A stretch of 35,165 nucleotides of DNA from DAOUEG01 sp964595455 (GTDB lineage Bacteria; Chloroflexota; Dehalococcoidia; Dehalococcoidales; RBG-16-60-22): assembly GCA_964595455.1 (NCBI GenBank), contig CAZQQL010000022.1, positions 1 to 35,165 on the forward strand, read 5' to 3'. Below the pieces are notes generated by a model that saw nothing but the letters and a program-made list of their open reading frames with translations, was not told the origin of the DNA and ran no database searches. Within the stretch, counting starts at the first letter, position 1, and each line of letters starts with the position of its first letter. This document shows, piece by piece, positions 23,959 through 32,307 of this stretch. The position numbers and the translations under genes are program-made.

Positions 23959-25348
23959 GGACTCTCAACACATCAAAGCCTTGAATGCCATCGTTGGGAA
24001 GGAGAACGTGCTGACCTCCAAGGAGGAGCTCGTCACCTATTCGTACGATGCCACCGCTACCTGGCGCTGCGAACCGGACGCCGTTGTGTTCCCGCAGGAC
24101 ACCGCCCAGATTTCTGAAATCATGAAGTACGCCAGCGAGCACCGCATCCCGGTGACGCCCCGCGGCGGCGGCACCAATGTCAGCGGCGGCTCCATCCCCA
24201 TCAGGGGCGGCATCGTCATGGTGATGACGCGGATGGACCGCATCCTCGAGATCAACAAGAACAACCTCCATGCCGTCGTCGAGCCGGGGGTCATCCTGCA
24301 GGACTTCAATAACGAACTCGCTAAACAGGGACTGTTCTTCCCGCCGGACCCGCAGAGTTTCGCCGGTTGCACCATGGGCGGGGTCATCGCGGAGAATTCC
24401 GGCGGCCCGTCCTGCCTGAAGTACGGCGTCACCCGGCAGTACGTGCTCGGCCTGGAGGTCGTGCTGGCGGACGGGCGCATCATGAAGGTCGGCGGCCTGA
24501 CGCCCAAGAACCGCACCGGGTATGAGCTTCTCATGCTGTTCACCGGCTCGGAGGGCACGCTCGGCATCATCACGAAGATCAACCTCCGCCTCCTGCCGGC
24601 CCCGCCAGACAGCCGGACCGTCGTGGCGGTGTTCGACGAGGTGGACGTCGCCGGTGAAGCCGTCTCCGCCATCATCGCGTCCGGGGTGCTGCCATTCAAA
24701 GTCGAGTTCGTCGACAATTGGACCTTCGACAAGTTTCGGGGTCTTCTCGCCGATGAGGTGCTGGACACGTCGAAGGTCATCCTCCTCATCCAGGTGGACG
24801 GCCTGCCCGCGACCGTCGAAGCGGAGAAAGACACGGTGGTCGCCCTGTGCCGGAAGACCGCCAGGCAGGTGCGGGTGGCCGCGGACAAAACAGAGGCTGA
24901 CAAGTACTGGGCGGCGCGGCGGGCGCATTTCTCCGATATCTCCAGCCGGGCGCACACCATCGTCAACGAGGACATCTGCGTGCCCCGGGACAAGATAGCG
25001 GAGTTCATCCGACGAGGGCAGGAGAGCGCGAAGAAGTACGACGTCCCCATCAGCTTCGCCGGGCACGTGGGCGACGGCAACTTCCACCCGGTCGTCCTGA
25101 CGGATAACCGCGATAAAGACCACTACGAGCGCTCCCTGAAATGCGTCGAGGAGATAATCGAGTCCGCCCTCGACCTCGGGGGCGTGCTGTCCGGCGAGCA
25201 CGGCATCGGCCTGGAAAAGCAGCGCTTCCTCAAGAAGGCCATGGACCCCGTGGCCATCCATCTCATGAAACAGGTCAAAAACATCCTCGATCCTCTTAAC
25301 ATCCTCAACCCCGGCAAGATCTGGGAAGAAGACGATGCCCAAAGCTGA
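23954..25348 (+). CDS. glcD: FAD-linked 2-hydroxyacid oxidase (GlcD / D-lactate dehydrogenase type)
   Basis: A 464-residue flavoenzyme of the GlcD/Dld2 group. The N-terminal FAD domain has PRGGGTNVSGGSIP and GCTMGGVIAENSGGPSCLKYG. The C-terminal FAD-oxidase domain carries GHVGDGNFHP and SGEHGIGLEKQRFL, the last near the flavin in family members. Substrates in this family include glycolate, D-lactate and D-2-hydroxyglutarate. The next gene, overlapping by 14 bases, encodes the Fe-S partner. No GlcE is present, so a two-component GlcDF-type dehydrogenase is likely. Start as given: no ribosome site, but a promoter is placed to yield a leaderless mRNA. Confidence 0.92.
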   Translation: MLDSQHIKALNAIVGKENVLTSKEELVTYSYDATATWRCEPDAVVFPQDTAQISEIMKYASEHRIPVTPRGGGTNVSGGSIPIRGGIVMVMTRMDRILEINKNNLHAVVEPGVILQDFNNELAKQGLFFPPDPQSFAGCTMGGVIAENSGGPSCLKYGVTRQYVLGLEVVLADGRIMKVGGLTPKNRTGYELLMLFTGSEGTLGIITKINLRLLPAPPDSRTVVAVFDEVDVAGEAVSAIIASGVLPFKVEFVDNWTFDKFRGLLADEVLDTSKVILLIQVDGLPATVEAEKDTVVALCRKTARQVRVAADKTEADKYWAARRAHFSDISSRAHTIVNEDICVPRDKIAEFIRRGQESAKKYDVPISFAGHVGDGNFHPVVLTDNRDKDHYERSLKCVEEIIESALDLGGVLSGEHGIGLEKQRFLKKAMDPVAIHLMKQVKNILDPLNILNPGKIWEEDDAQS

Positions 25349-26615
25349 GAAATCCCAGGTCGAACGCTTCTCGGACGCCCTCGACGCCTGCACCAAGTGC
25401 GGTTTCTGCATGTCCGCCTGCCCGGTCTACCAGGAGACGAAGGTCGAGTCCTCCGTGGCGCGCGGCAAGATCATGCTCGTGCGGGCGCTGCAGGACGGGG
25501 ACGTGGAACTGAGCAAGGAACTGGCCGCCAAGCTCAATCTCTGCACTCTCTGCGGCACCTGCGCCGCCAACTGCCCGGCCCATACGGAAGTCCCCAAACT
25601 GGTGACCGCCGCCCGCGCCGATAAAACAGCGGAAAAGGGCATTTCTTTCCCTTACAATTTCATCTACCGCTGGCTGCTGCCGCGGCGGCGGCTCTTCGGG
25701 TGGACGCTGCGGTTGGCATCGTGGTTCCAGGGGGTGTTCCTGCCCAGGACCGAGGGCAGCATCCGCCACCTGGCGACCTTCCTTTCCGCCTTCGGCAAGG
25801 GCCGGCACATCCCGGAGATAGCCCCGAAGTTCCTGCGCCAGGCCGTGCCGGAGGTCAATTCCCCGCCGGACGGCGTCAGGACGGTTGCCAGGGTGGGGTA
25901 CTTCACCGGCTGCATGACGGACTACGTCTTCCCCGAGGCCGGCAGGAAGCTCATCGCGTTTCTCAACCGGAACGGCGTCGAGGTCGTCGTGCCGAGGAAA
26001 CAGGGCTGCTGCGGCGCGCCGGTGTTCCTGGGCGCCGGCGACTTCCCGACGGGCCGGAAGTTTGCCGATGCCAATATTGAAGCGTTCAGGGACGTCGATA
26101 TCATCATCACGGACTGCGCCACGTGCGCCTCGGCGATGAAGGAGTACGGCACGTTCCTGGCGGATACGCCGGAGCGGGAAGCGGCGTACAGGGCCTTCGG
26201 CGAAAAGGTCCACGACATCACCGAGTACCTGGTGGACGTCCTCAAGCTGCCGGACTCCGCCTACCGCGTGCGTCCCGAGTACCGGGGCAAGACGGTCACC
26301 TTCCACGAGCCCTGCCACCTGGGCCGCTACCTGGGCGTGAAGGAACAGCCGAGGAAGATACTCCAGGCCTCGCCGGACATCACGTATGTTGAGATGGCGG
26401 AAGCCGACCGCTGCTGCGGCATGGCCGGGGCGTTCAGCATTTACTACTACGATATCTCGAAGAAGATCTCCGACCGCAAGGCCGCTAACATCGCCGCGGC
26501 GAAGGCGGACATCGTGGTAACGGACTGTCCCGGCTGCGAGATCCAGCTCATCGATGCCACGCGCCGTAACGGCATGGCCCAGCCGGTACTGCACATCATG
26601 GAACTTTTCGAGTAG
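25335..26615 (+). CDS. glcF: Fe-S subunit of hydroxyacid dehydrogenase (GlcF-like, ferredoxin + two CCG domains)
   Basis: A 426-residue protein. Two [4Fe-4S] motifs are at the N-terminus: C19-x2-C22-x2-C25-x3-C29 and C70-x2-C73-x2-C76-x3-C80. Two CCG domains follow, with FTGCMTDYVFPE plus GCCGAPVFLGAGD, and HEPCHLGRYLG plus CCGMAGAFS and DCPGCEIQL. It accepts electrons from the flavoprotein encoded just upstream, with which it overlaps by 14 bases; GGAAG precedes its ATG within that gene. The partner electron acceptor (quinone, ferredoxin or an HdrE-like subunit) is not encoded nearby. Compared with the LutA-like protein at 16657 it retains the ferredoxin domain that one lacks. Confidence 0.92.
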   Translation: MPKAEKSQVERFSDALDACTKCGFCMSACPVYQETKVESSVARGKIMLVRALQDGDVELSKELAAKLNLCTLCGTCAANCPAHTEVPKLVTAARADKTAEKGISFPYNFIYRWLLPRRRLFGWTLRLASWFQGVFLPRTEGSIRHLATFLSAFGKGRHIPEIAPKFLRQAVPEVNSPPDGVRTVARVGYFTGCMTDYVFPEAGRKLIAFLNRNGVEVVVPRKQGCCGAPVFLGAGDFPTGRKFADANIEAFRDVDIIITDCATCASAMKEYGTFLADTPEREAAYRAFGEKVHDITEYLVDVLKLPDSAYRVRPEYRGKTVTFHEPCHLGRYLGVKEQPRKILQASPDITYVEMAEADRCCGMAGAFSIYYYDISKKISDRKAANIAAAKADIVVTDCPGCEIQLIDATRRNGMAQPVLHIMELFE

Positions 26616-27138
26616 GCTCCTTCCGATTCGATTTGTAAAACTCTTTATCAAATTTTCTTTTTTTCCGAAGCAGAGAAGAACCTCGAAAAAGGGGCTACAG
26701 GCTCGAATCGTTCCGCGTCTGACGGAGCGAAGGCATTTTCCAGCCTCGATTCGATTTGGAGGCTGTTTGGCTTTTTCAGCCTGGATTGGTTCCAGAGCTT
26801 GATTCGGCATTCCGGGCTCGATTGGTTTCGGTGCCTGTTTTGCATTTCAGATAGTTCCTTTCGTGAGGCAACAAGAGACAGAGACGTCAAATCTCCCTTG
26901 GTCCCTTCCTTCGACTTCGCTCAGGACATGCCTTTGCGAATGAGGGACAACAGAATTTGCTGGGCAGTCTGTTAACGGCGAACGCATAGGATAAATCCTG
27001 GTTTACCATGGGAGTATAGTATAGAACATACGTTTTATTCATGTCAAGGATGTTTTGTCACTAAAAATGGGCGCCGGGTGCAGCGAGGCCGGGAATGACC
27101 TACGAGACTCCTACAACGGCTTTCAGAAAGATTGAAGA
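26616..27138. other. Non-coding stretch with degenerate short repeats
   Basis: No gene is supported here. Six related words of the form GCTCGATTSGTT occur, roughly at 26623, 26700, 26743, 26778, 26796 and 26814, spaced 17-75 bases apart. A copy of the interspersed TCCTTCGACTTCGCTCAGGAC repeat is at 26907-26927. An AT-richer part at 27005-27065 could hold a promoter but has no gene to serve. It ends at the double-hairpin repeat starting at 27139. Confidence 0.6.
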
Positions 27139-27219
27139 GGGCTACATCCCGTTGAAAAACGGGATCCAGGTACGGGTTCGATAGTTTTCTGGATCCCGGC
27201 TGTTCCCGGGATGGATTCC
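27139..27219. repeat. Double-hairpin repeat, copy 1
   Basis: This has hairpin one, TCCCGTTgaaaAACGGGA, a spacer with ATCCAGG, then CTGGATCCCGG and hairpin two (ATCCCGGctgttcCCGGGAT), ending GGATTCC. It lies 7 bases beyond the MFS stop and could act as its 3' end. Confidence 0.8.
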
Positions 27220-27225
27220 GGGGCG

Positions 27226-28485
27226 CTACCCTTCGTCCTCCAGCTTAGGAACAAATGCAGGGGTCTCCTCAAAAGGATTCTCTTCCGCCTTCCGCTCTTC
27301 GATGTTCCTTAGCTCCCGTGAAAAGAACGCAACTCCGGCGGCCACGAACATCACCCCTCCGGAAACCCACCAGACCGTCCGTAGACCGATGGCATCGGCG
27401 GCCGGCCCGGCGATCAGCAGCGCTACGGGTACCATCATCGTGATGAGAGACCCGTAAATCGAGTGGAACCGGCCCTGCATGTCCTTCGCGACCACTGACT
27501 GGAAAATGGCCCCGGCAGGAGCGTTCATCATGGCATTGAACAGGCCGCAGACCAGCAGCACGCCCAGCGCAGGGTAGAAAAAGCGGTCCGAGGTAAACCC
27601 GAAGATGAATATTGCGAAGCTCCAGACCATCATGCCGGTCAGGCAGGTGAGGATGCGGCGCTTGAACCCGCCCCAGGCGCCCAGGATGAGCCCGCCGGCG
27701 ATGATGCCGATGCCCAGGGCCGACTCCAGCCAGCCGAGCTTGAGTACGTCCCCGCCGTAATGCTCGGTGACGAACAGCGGGAGCAGGGCGTTGACCGGCG
27801 CCGCGAAGAAATTGATCATGACCGCCAGCACCACCAGGAACATCAGGCCGCGCCAGGAAAAGATGTAGCGGAAGCCGCCTTTGAGTTCCGAGAGGTAGCC
27901 GGGCTTGACGGCCTGCGGGGCCTTTTCCGGGTTCGGAATAGCCAGCGGGAGCAGGCACCCGACGGCGATAACGGCGGTGATGATGTCTACGGACAGGACC
28001 CACTGCATGTCCAGCGTCTCCATGAGGAAAGCCCCGGCCAGCGGACCGACGATGTTGATGCTGCCCCGCAGCGACATGAAGAGTCCGTTGGCCCTCGCCA
28101 GGTGCTTTTCCGGGACGATCATCGGGAAGGCGGCCCGGAAGGCCGGGAACTGGAATGCCCCGCCCGCGGCCCGGGCGAACATGATGACGTAGATGTGCCA
28201 GACCTGCGCGGTATCCGTGTAGAACAGGACGACGAGCACCAGCGTCAGCAGCGCGGTGGAGACGTCGCTATAGACCATGATCTTCTTGCGGTCCCAGCGG
28301 TCGATGAACGGCCCGATGAGCGGGCCGAGGACGATCTGCGGGAGGAAGTTGACCAGCATGGCGGTGGAGAGGATGGTAGCGGAACCGGTCTCCCGCGCCA
28401 GGTACCACGCCAGGGCAAACCCCACGACGGCGCTGCCGAACATCGAAGCGGCCTGGGAGGACCAGAGGACAAAGAACTTCTTCAC
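27226..28485 (-). CDS. Major facilitator superfamily exporter (MefA/MFS_3-like)
   Basis: A 419-residue, twelve-helix MFS protein. The loop after helix 2 carries GPFIDRWDRKK, the family's motif A. The second half begins after a cytoplasmic linker (about 190-215). The overall look (ARAAGGAFQFPAFRAAFPMIVPEKHLARANGL) matches macrolide-type or enterobactin-type exporters of the MFS_3 group. The start is GTG at 28485 with AAGGCGG upstream. The tail is acidic (EERKAEENPFEETP). The substrate is unknown; drug or siderophore export is possible. It has no regulator next to it. Confidence 0.88.
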   Translation of the reverse strand: MKKFFVLWSSQAASMFGSAVVGFALAWYLARETGSATILSTAMLVNFLPQIVLGPLIGPFIDRWDRKKIMVYSDVSTALLTLVLVVLFYTDTAQVWHIYVIMFARAAGGAFQFPAFRAAFPMIVPEKHLARANGLFMSLRGSINIVGPLAGAFLMETLDMQWVLSVDIITAVIAVGCLLPLAIPNPEKAPQAVKPGYLSELKGGFRYIFSWRGLMFLVVLAVMINFFAAPVNALLPLFVTEHYGGDVLKLGWLESALGIGIIAGGLILGAWGGFKRRILTCLTGMMVWSFAIFIFGFTSDRFFYPALGVLLVCGLFNAMMNAPAGAIFQSVVAKDMQGRFHSIYGSLITMMVPVALLIAGPAADAIGLRTVWWVSGGVMFVAAGVAFFSRELRNIEERKAEENPFEETPAFVPKLEDEG

Positions 28486-28546
28486 GGGAATCCGCCTTTC
28501 ACGAAACAGCGTAAAGAAGTGATAAGGAAATAACAGGGGTACGTTC

Positions 28547-28575
28547 AGTATACGGAATTTGAAGTGTCAATACAA
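28547..28575 (-). promoter_or_regulatory. Putative promoter of the MFS gene
   Basis: On the minus strand, TTGTAT (28570-28575) and TATACT (28547-28552) are separated by 17 bases, about 60 bases upstream of the start. A perfect TTGACA (28565-28570) overlaps but is only 12 bases from the -10. Confidence 0.35.
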
Positions 28576-28591
28576 TTCAGGATAAACAAAA

Positions 28592-28674
28592 GGGTTACGT
28601 CCCGTTGTCAAACGGGCTCCAGGTGGTTTGGTTTGAAGGTCCTCTGGATCCCGGCTGTTGCCGGGATGGATTCC
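28592..28674. repeat. Double-hairpin repeat, copy 2
   Basis: Same layout as copy 1: CCCGTTgtcAAACGGG, CCAGGTGGTTTGGTTTGAAGG, then ATCCCGGCtgttGCCGGGAT and GGATTCC. It is nearly identical to copy 3 over about 83 bases, and both stand in the same orientation. Confidence 0.82.
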
Positions 28675-28768
28675 CTGCTGTCCATCGTTTATCAACCCTC
28701 GGTGTGGTTTTCACCAAAATGAGGGGCGCGTGCGGTAAGGCCTGCCCAGCCCTAGAGAACATCGAAGT

Positions 28769-28851
28769 GGGCTGTGTCCCGTTGAAAAACGGGATCCAGG
28801 TGATTTGGTTTGAAGGTTTTTTGGATCCCGGCTGTTGCCGGGATGGACTCC
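28769..28851. repeat. Double-hairpin repeat, copy 3
   Basis: Same layout: CCCGTTgaaaAACGGG, ATCCAGGTGATTTGGTTTG, then ATCCCGGCtgttGCCGGGAT and GGACTCC. It starts 177 bases after copy 2. The 410-base gap 28486-28895 holds the MFS promoter and these two repeats, with no supported gene. Confidence 0.82.
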
Positions 28852-28895
28852 TCTACCTTTTGACTTTTGAGTTTTGACTTCCCTGCAAGGCAGGG

Positions 28896-29957
28896 CTACA
28901 CCGGCGTCCAGTCGATGTCAGCCGTTATGCGTTCGCAGAAACCCGCCATGAGCCTGACCGTGTTCTCGATGTCATCCAGGTGCATGATCTCGTTCGGGGT
29001 ATGCATGTAACGCAGCGGCACGGAGATGAGGCCGGTCGCCACCCCCGCCCGGTTCAACTGCATGATGTTGGCATCGGTACCGGTACCGCCGGGGGCGGCC
29101 TGCACCTGGTAGGGGATGCCGAGTTCCTTCGCGGTCCGGATGAAGAGCGCGTAGACGATCGGGTTGATGTTGGCTCCCCGGGTGATGATCGGGCCTCCGC
29201 CGAGTTTCGTGTCGCCGATCTTCTTCTTGTCGCCGCCGGGGTAATCCGCGGAATGCCCGACGTCCATGGCGATGCCCACCTGGGGATCGATGGCGAAAGA
29301 GCTGGTCCGCGCGCCGCGCAGTCCGACCTCTTCCTGCACCGTCGAGACGCCGATCACGGCCGCGTTGATGGATTTGCCGGAAAGCAGCCGGAGGGTTTCG
29401 GCGACGATGAAGACGCCCATCTTGTCATCGAAGCTGCGCGCGACGCAGGTCTCGCCCCGCAGCCGCTGGAGGTCGTGGGTGTAGGTCACGCAGTCGCCGA
29501 TCTGGATGACCGATTCGGCGTCGGCCCGGTCCTTCGCGCCGATGTCGATCCACAGGTCGTCGAGTTCCGGCACCTTTTTCCGTTCTTCCGGGGTCAGCAG
29601 GTGGATGGCCTTGCGCCCGAGGACCCCCTGCACCGGGCCGTTGGAGGTGTGGACGGTGACGCGCTGGCCTACGGTGACGATGGTATCGTGCCCGCCGATG
29701 GACCCGAAGTACAGCATCCCCTCTTCGCTGATGTGCCGGACCTGGAAACCGATCTCGTCGGCGTGCCCCGCCAGCATGATGCGCGGCGAACCGCCGGGGT
29801 TCACGGTAGCGTAGACATTGCCGAGGACATCGGTACGGACGTCCGAAGCATACGCGGCGACCCTGTCCCGGAACACACGCTGGACGCGCTGCTCATAACC
29901 GGAAGGTCCCGGGGTATCGACAAGGTTTTTAAGAAAATCGAACGAGTCCTGCTGCAT
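28896..29957 (-). CDS. M42-family metallo-aminopeptidase (glutamyl aminopeptidase / cellulase-M type)
   Basis: A 353-residue M42 peptidase that removes N-terminal residues from peptides in the cytoplasm, usually as a large tetrahedral dodecamer. The two-metal site is complete: H65 and D67 in AGHADEIGF, D177/D178 in SFDDKMG, the catalytic E209-E210 in VQEEVGLRG, D232 in MDVGHS and H319 in MHTPNE. A good AGGAG ribosome site precedes the ATG. It stands alone on the minus strand with repeats downstream. Confidence 0.94.
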   Translation of the reverse strand: MQQDSFDFLKNLVDTPGPSGYEQRVQRVFRDRVAAYASDVRTDVLGNVYATVNPGGSPRIMLAGHADEIGFQVRHISEEGMLYFGSIGGHDTIVTVGQRVTVHTSNGPVQGVLGRKAIHLLTPEERKKVPELDDLWIDIGAKDRADAESVIQIGDCVTYTHDLQRLRGETCVARSFDDKMGVFIVAETLRLLSGKSINAAVIGVSTVQEEVGLRGARTSSFAIDPQVGIAMDVGHSADYPGGDKKKIGDTKLGGGPIITRGANINPIVYALFIRTAKELGIPYQVQAAPGGTGTDANIMQLNRAGVATGLISVPLRYMHTPNEIMHLDDIENTVRLMAGFCERITADIDWTPV

Positions 29958-30186
29958 AACATACTCCTGTATAACGATGATGGCGCGGTACTAATTGTAG
30001 CCGCCGGGCAGCCGGCGGGTCAAGGAAGATACGGCAGAGGGGGCTTCCGGGGCGACCTCACCCCTCGTTCTCCTCTCCGCGTTGCAGCGAGGGGACGAAA
30101 GAATGTGGCTGATTGAGGAGCTGATGCGGCGGGCACGACGAGGCCGGACTTGCGCTACGGAAAACTACTGACAAGTCGAAGGTATG

Positions 30187-30222
30187 GTGTCATTCCCGGG
30201 CACTATACGCCCGGAATGACAC
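30187..30222. repeat. Palindromic repeat GTGTCATTCC...GGAATGACAC
   Basis: A stem of about 14 bp with one bulged base and a 7-base loop. The 380-base gap 29958-30337 also holds a CCCCTCG/CGAGGGG hairpin (30061-30094) and the nusB promoter, but no gene. Confidence 0.6.
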
Positions 30223-30321
30223 TTACGAACAACCAAAACCAAACATCACCGGCATTTTTCAATCAGCCGGTACCAACGGCGCAGCCTGAAAGTACCGGGG
30301 TACGCCCGTCCCGGCTCAATA

Positions 30322-30330
30322 TGTTATAAT
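30322..30330 (+). promoter_or_regulatory. Extended -10 promoter giving a leaderless nusB transcript
   Basis: TGTTATAAT is a perfect extended -10 (TGn-TATAAT). The nusB ATG begins 7 bases after it, the distance at which transcription starts, so the mRNA should have no leader. No clear -35 or ribosome site. Confidence 0.6.
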
Positions 30331-30337
30331 CGAATAT

Positions 30338-30754
30338 ATGACAGGGACCCGGCACAAAGCCCGTACCATCGCGCTCCAGGCGCTTTATGAGATAGACTCG
30401 GTCGCCCATGAATCAGGTCCCGCCGTCGATCATCTCCTCGAAGAAACGGAGCTCCCGGAGGAGTACGCCGAATTCACCCGAGAACTCGTCAACGGCGTCC
30501 TGGAACACCGGGAGGATATCGACCGGAGCATCCACAAGCACGCTCCTACGTGGCCGGTGGACCAGATCTCGGTCGTCGACCGTAACATATTAAGGCTTGC
30601 AATCTTCGAAATTTTATTTAATAATAAAGTACCGGTAAAAGTGGCCGTTAGTGAGGCCGTGGAACTCGCGAAATCATTCGGCAGCGAGACTTCCGCAAAG
30701 TTCGTGAACGGGGTTCTCGGTTCGGTCAGCACGCTCGCCGGACGTGAGAACTAA
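30338..30754 (+). CDS. nusB: Transcription antitermination factor NusB
   Basis: A 138-residue all-helical NusB. The N-terminus RHKARTIALQALYEID and the C-terminal part VDRNILRLAIFEILF, VAVSEAVELAKSFGSETSAKFVNGVLG are diagnostic. NusB with NusE binds boxA RNA in rRNA leaders and prevents early termination. It is followed 20 bases later by acpP on the same strand. The ATG lies immediately downstream of a TATAAT box and has no ribosome site, suggesting a leaderless mRNA. Confidence 0.96.
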   Translation: MTGTRHKARTIALQALYEIDSVAHESGPAVDHLLEETELPEEYAEFTRELVNGVLEHREDIDRSIHKHAPTWPVDQISVVDRNILRLAIFEILFNNKVPVKVAVSEAVELAKSFGSETSAKFVNGVLGSVSTLAGREN

Positions 30755-30774
30755 CCGATTAAGGGGGGAGTAAC

Positions 30775-31032
30775 GTGGCAAATGCGTTTGACAAAATAAA
30801 AGCTATTGTCGTGGAGCAGCTCGGTGTCGATGAAAAGGACGTCGTGCCCACGGCCAGCTTTGTAGAAGACCTTGGCGCTGATTCTCTGGACCTCGTGGAA
30901 CTCATCATGTCCCTGGAAGAAGCCTTCACCACCGAGGAGAAGAAGATCGAGATCCCGGATGAAGCCGCCGAGAAGATCATCACCGTCCAGGACGCCATGG
31001 ACTACCTGAGGGAACAGGGAGTCGAGGCCTAA
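30775..31032 (+). CDS. acpP: Acyl carrier protein
   Basis: An 85-residue acidic, four-helix carrier. The phosphopantetheine attachment site is Ser37 in GADSLDLVEL. The chain starts at GTG, with an excellent purine-rich ribosome site (AAGGGGGGAG, 30761-30770). It carries growing chains in fatty-acid synthesis as a thioester. It is probably co-transcribed with nusB; no other fatty-acid gene is adjacent in the window. A hairpin with a weak T-rich tail follows. Confidence 0.97.
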   Translation: MANAFDKIKAIVVEQLGVDEKDVVPTASFVEDLGADSLDLVELIMSLEEAFTTEEKKIEIPDEAAEKIITVQDAMDYLREQGVEA

Positions 31033-31063
31033 ACCGGTCTCACCGCTGAAAACTGAATCAGGC

Positions 31064-31085
31064 TACGGGCTCTCCGCAGCCCGTA
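31064..31085 (+). terminator. Probable weak terminator after acpP
   Basis: An 8-bp perfect stem, TACGGGCT / AGCCCGTA with a 6-base loop, is followed by a T-rich but interrupted run (TGATTTGTTGTT). Confidence 0.5.
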
Positions 31086-31146
31086 CTGATTTGTTGTTGG
31101 ATTTCTAACCGCAAGTCTGCACGATTATACTATTGCCCGTGTCAGT

Positions 31147-31410
31147 CTAGCCGGCGTTTTTCTCCAACTGCTTTTGTTTGATGCGGGCGCGGCTGTCTTC
31201 CATGACCTGGCGGGGGATGAGCTTCGATATCAGGTAGAGGCCCGCCGAGACGACCGTGACGTCATCGACATACCCGAGGAAGGGGAAGAAGTCGGTGATG
31301 CCGTCGATCGGACTCACCCCGTAGATGACCAGCCCTGCCAGGATAGCCTTGACGTACCAGGGGGTACGGCGGTCCTTCAGCGCCAGGAAAAAAGCAAATA
31401 ATGTATTCAT
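31147..31410 (-). CDS. DUF1232 (YkvA-like) small membrane protein
   Basis: An 87-residue protein of the DUF1232 family, recognised by PWYVKAILAGLVIYGVSPID followed by DFFPFLGYVDD. One or two hydrophobic segments and a basic, Lys/Gln-rich tail. Function of the family is unknown. It lies 50 bases downstream of purQ on the same strand and may be the last gene of the pur transcript. Confidence 0.85.
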   Translation of the reverse strand: MNTLFAFFLALKDRRTPWYVKAILAGLVIYGVSPIDGITDFFPFLGYVDDVTVVSAGLYLISKLIPRQVMEDSRARIKQKQLEKNAG

Positions 31411-31460
31411 TTCACACCCTCACCCGCTGACCGATGGGCCGCGGGCGCCACACGCTCCTC

Positions 31461-32231
31461 TTAGATTCCTTTCGCCCATTCTACGGCATTCACGAATATC
31501 TGCAGGCCGTCTCCGGCCGGGCGCGCCGGTTCGCGGGTCCAGCGGGGATGCTGGGTCCAGCGGATGAACCGTTCCGGGTGGGGCATCAGGGCGAAGACCC
31601 GGCCCGTTGAGTCGCAGATGCCGGCGATGTCTTCCAGCGAACCGTTCGGATTGTGGGGATACCCTGCCCCGGTGTTGCCGTTCTCATCCGTATACCGGAC
31701 GACGACATTGAGCCTGGCCAGCGTTTCCGGCGGGGCCACCAGCTTGCCTTCACCGTGGTTGACCGGTATGTACATGCGGTCCATGCCGCGGGTAAAGACG
31801 CAGGGGCTGTCCGGCTCGACCTTGAGGTGGATCCAGCGGCACTCGAACTTGCCGGAATCGTTGTTGGTCAGCGTTACCGGCTGCTGCCCGGCGTCCGGGA
31901 GCCCCGGAAGGATGCCGGTCTTGACGAGGACCTGGAACCCGTTGCAGACGCCGAGGACGAGTTTACCGGCATCGACGAAGCGGCGCAGTTCCTCCCCGAG
32001 GCGCAGGCGTATCTCGTTGGCCATGATGCGGCCGGCGGAAACGTCATCGCCGTAGGTGAACCCGCCCGGAATGACGACGATGCGGTAATCATCCAGCGTC
32101 TTCTCTTTCCGGAAGAGTTCATAGACGAGGGCGGAATCCACCTCCGCGCCAGCGGTCTCGAAGGCCACCTGGGTCTCGAAATCGCAGTTCGTACCGGGAG
32201 CCCGGAGCATCAATACTTTTGGTTTGTTCAT
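31461..32231 (-). CDS. purQ: Phosphoribosylformylglycinamidine synthase subunit PurQ (glutaminase)
   Basis: A 256-residue class I glutamine amidotransferase that supplies ammonia to PurL in step four of purine synthesis. The catalytic triad is visible: Cys96 in GVCNGFQ, and His218 and Glu220 in MPHPERF. Other blocks are PGGFTYGDDVSAGRIMANE and NHGEGK. It is a little longer than B. subtilis PurQ (about 227) and ends in WTQHPRW...DGLQIFVNAVEW. A purine-rich AGGTGG precedes the ATG. It would normally follow purL directly, but an NYN-domain gene and a 134-base gap separate them here. Confidence 0.96.
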   Translation of the reverse strand: MNKPKVLMLRAPGTNCDFETQVAFETAGAEVDSALVYELFRKEKTLDDYRIVVIPGGFTYGDDVSAGRIMANEIRLRLGEELRRFVDAGKLVLGVCNGFQVLVKTGILPGLPDAGQQPVTLTNNDSGKFECRWIHLKVEPDSPCVFTRGMDRMYIPVNHGEGKLVAPPETLARLNVVVRYTDENGNTGAGYPHNPNGSLEDIAGICDSTGRVFALMPHPERFIRWTQHPRWTREPARPAGDGLQIFVNAVEWAKGI

Positions 32232-32272
32232 ACCACCTAATCCAATTTAAGGTATCTTCAGTACGTAGCAGC

Positions 32273-32301
32273 TTGACATTTTAATCTTTAAGGTTTATCA
32301 T
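32273..32301 (+). promoter_or_regulatory. Plus-strand promoter in the purQ-NYN gap
   Basis: TTGACA (32273-32278, perfect), 17-base spacer, TATCAT (32296-32301, 5 of 6). It points against the pur genes and has no recognised gene downstream; a terminator follows within 30 bases. Confidence 0.6.
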
Positions 32302-32307
32302 CATTAA

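Noticed and set aside
23714..25411. A 565-codon minus-strand frame opposite glcD
   Set aside because: Shadow of glcD, composed of Asp/Val/His-rich sequence with no domain, and it runs through palindromic repeats.
25305..26810. A 501-codon minus-strand frame opposite glcF
   Set aside because: Arg/Gly/Ala-rich antisense shadow of a gene with clear Fe-S motifs.
26648..26890. An 80-codon minus-strand frame after glcF
   Set aside because: Its translation follows the degenerate short repeats; no start signal or domain.
27139..28851. Possible CRISPR array from the repeated hairpins
   Set aside because: Repeats are about 83 bp, only three, separated by 1372 and 94 bases, and no cas gene is present.
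28605..28877. A 90-codon plus-strand frame with two repeated blocks (WFEGPLDPGCCRDG and WFEGFLDPGCCRDG)
   Set aside because: The internal repeat is simply two copies of the non-coding double-hairpin element read in frame; no ribosome site.
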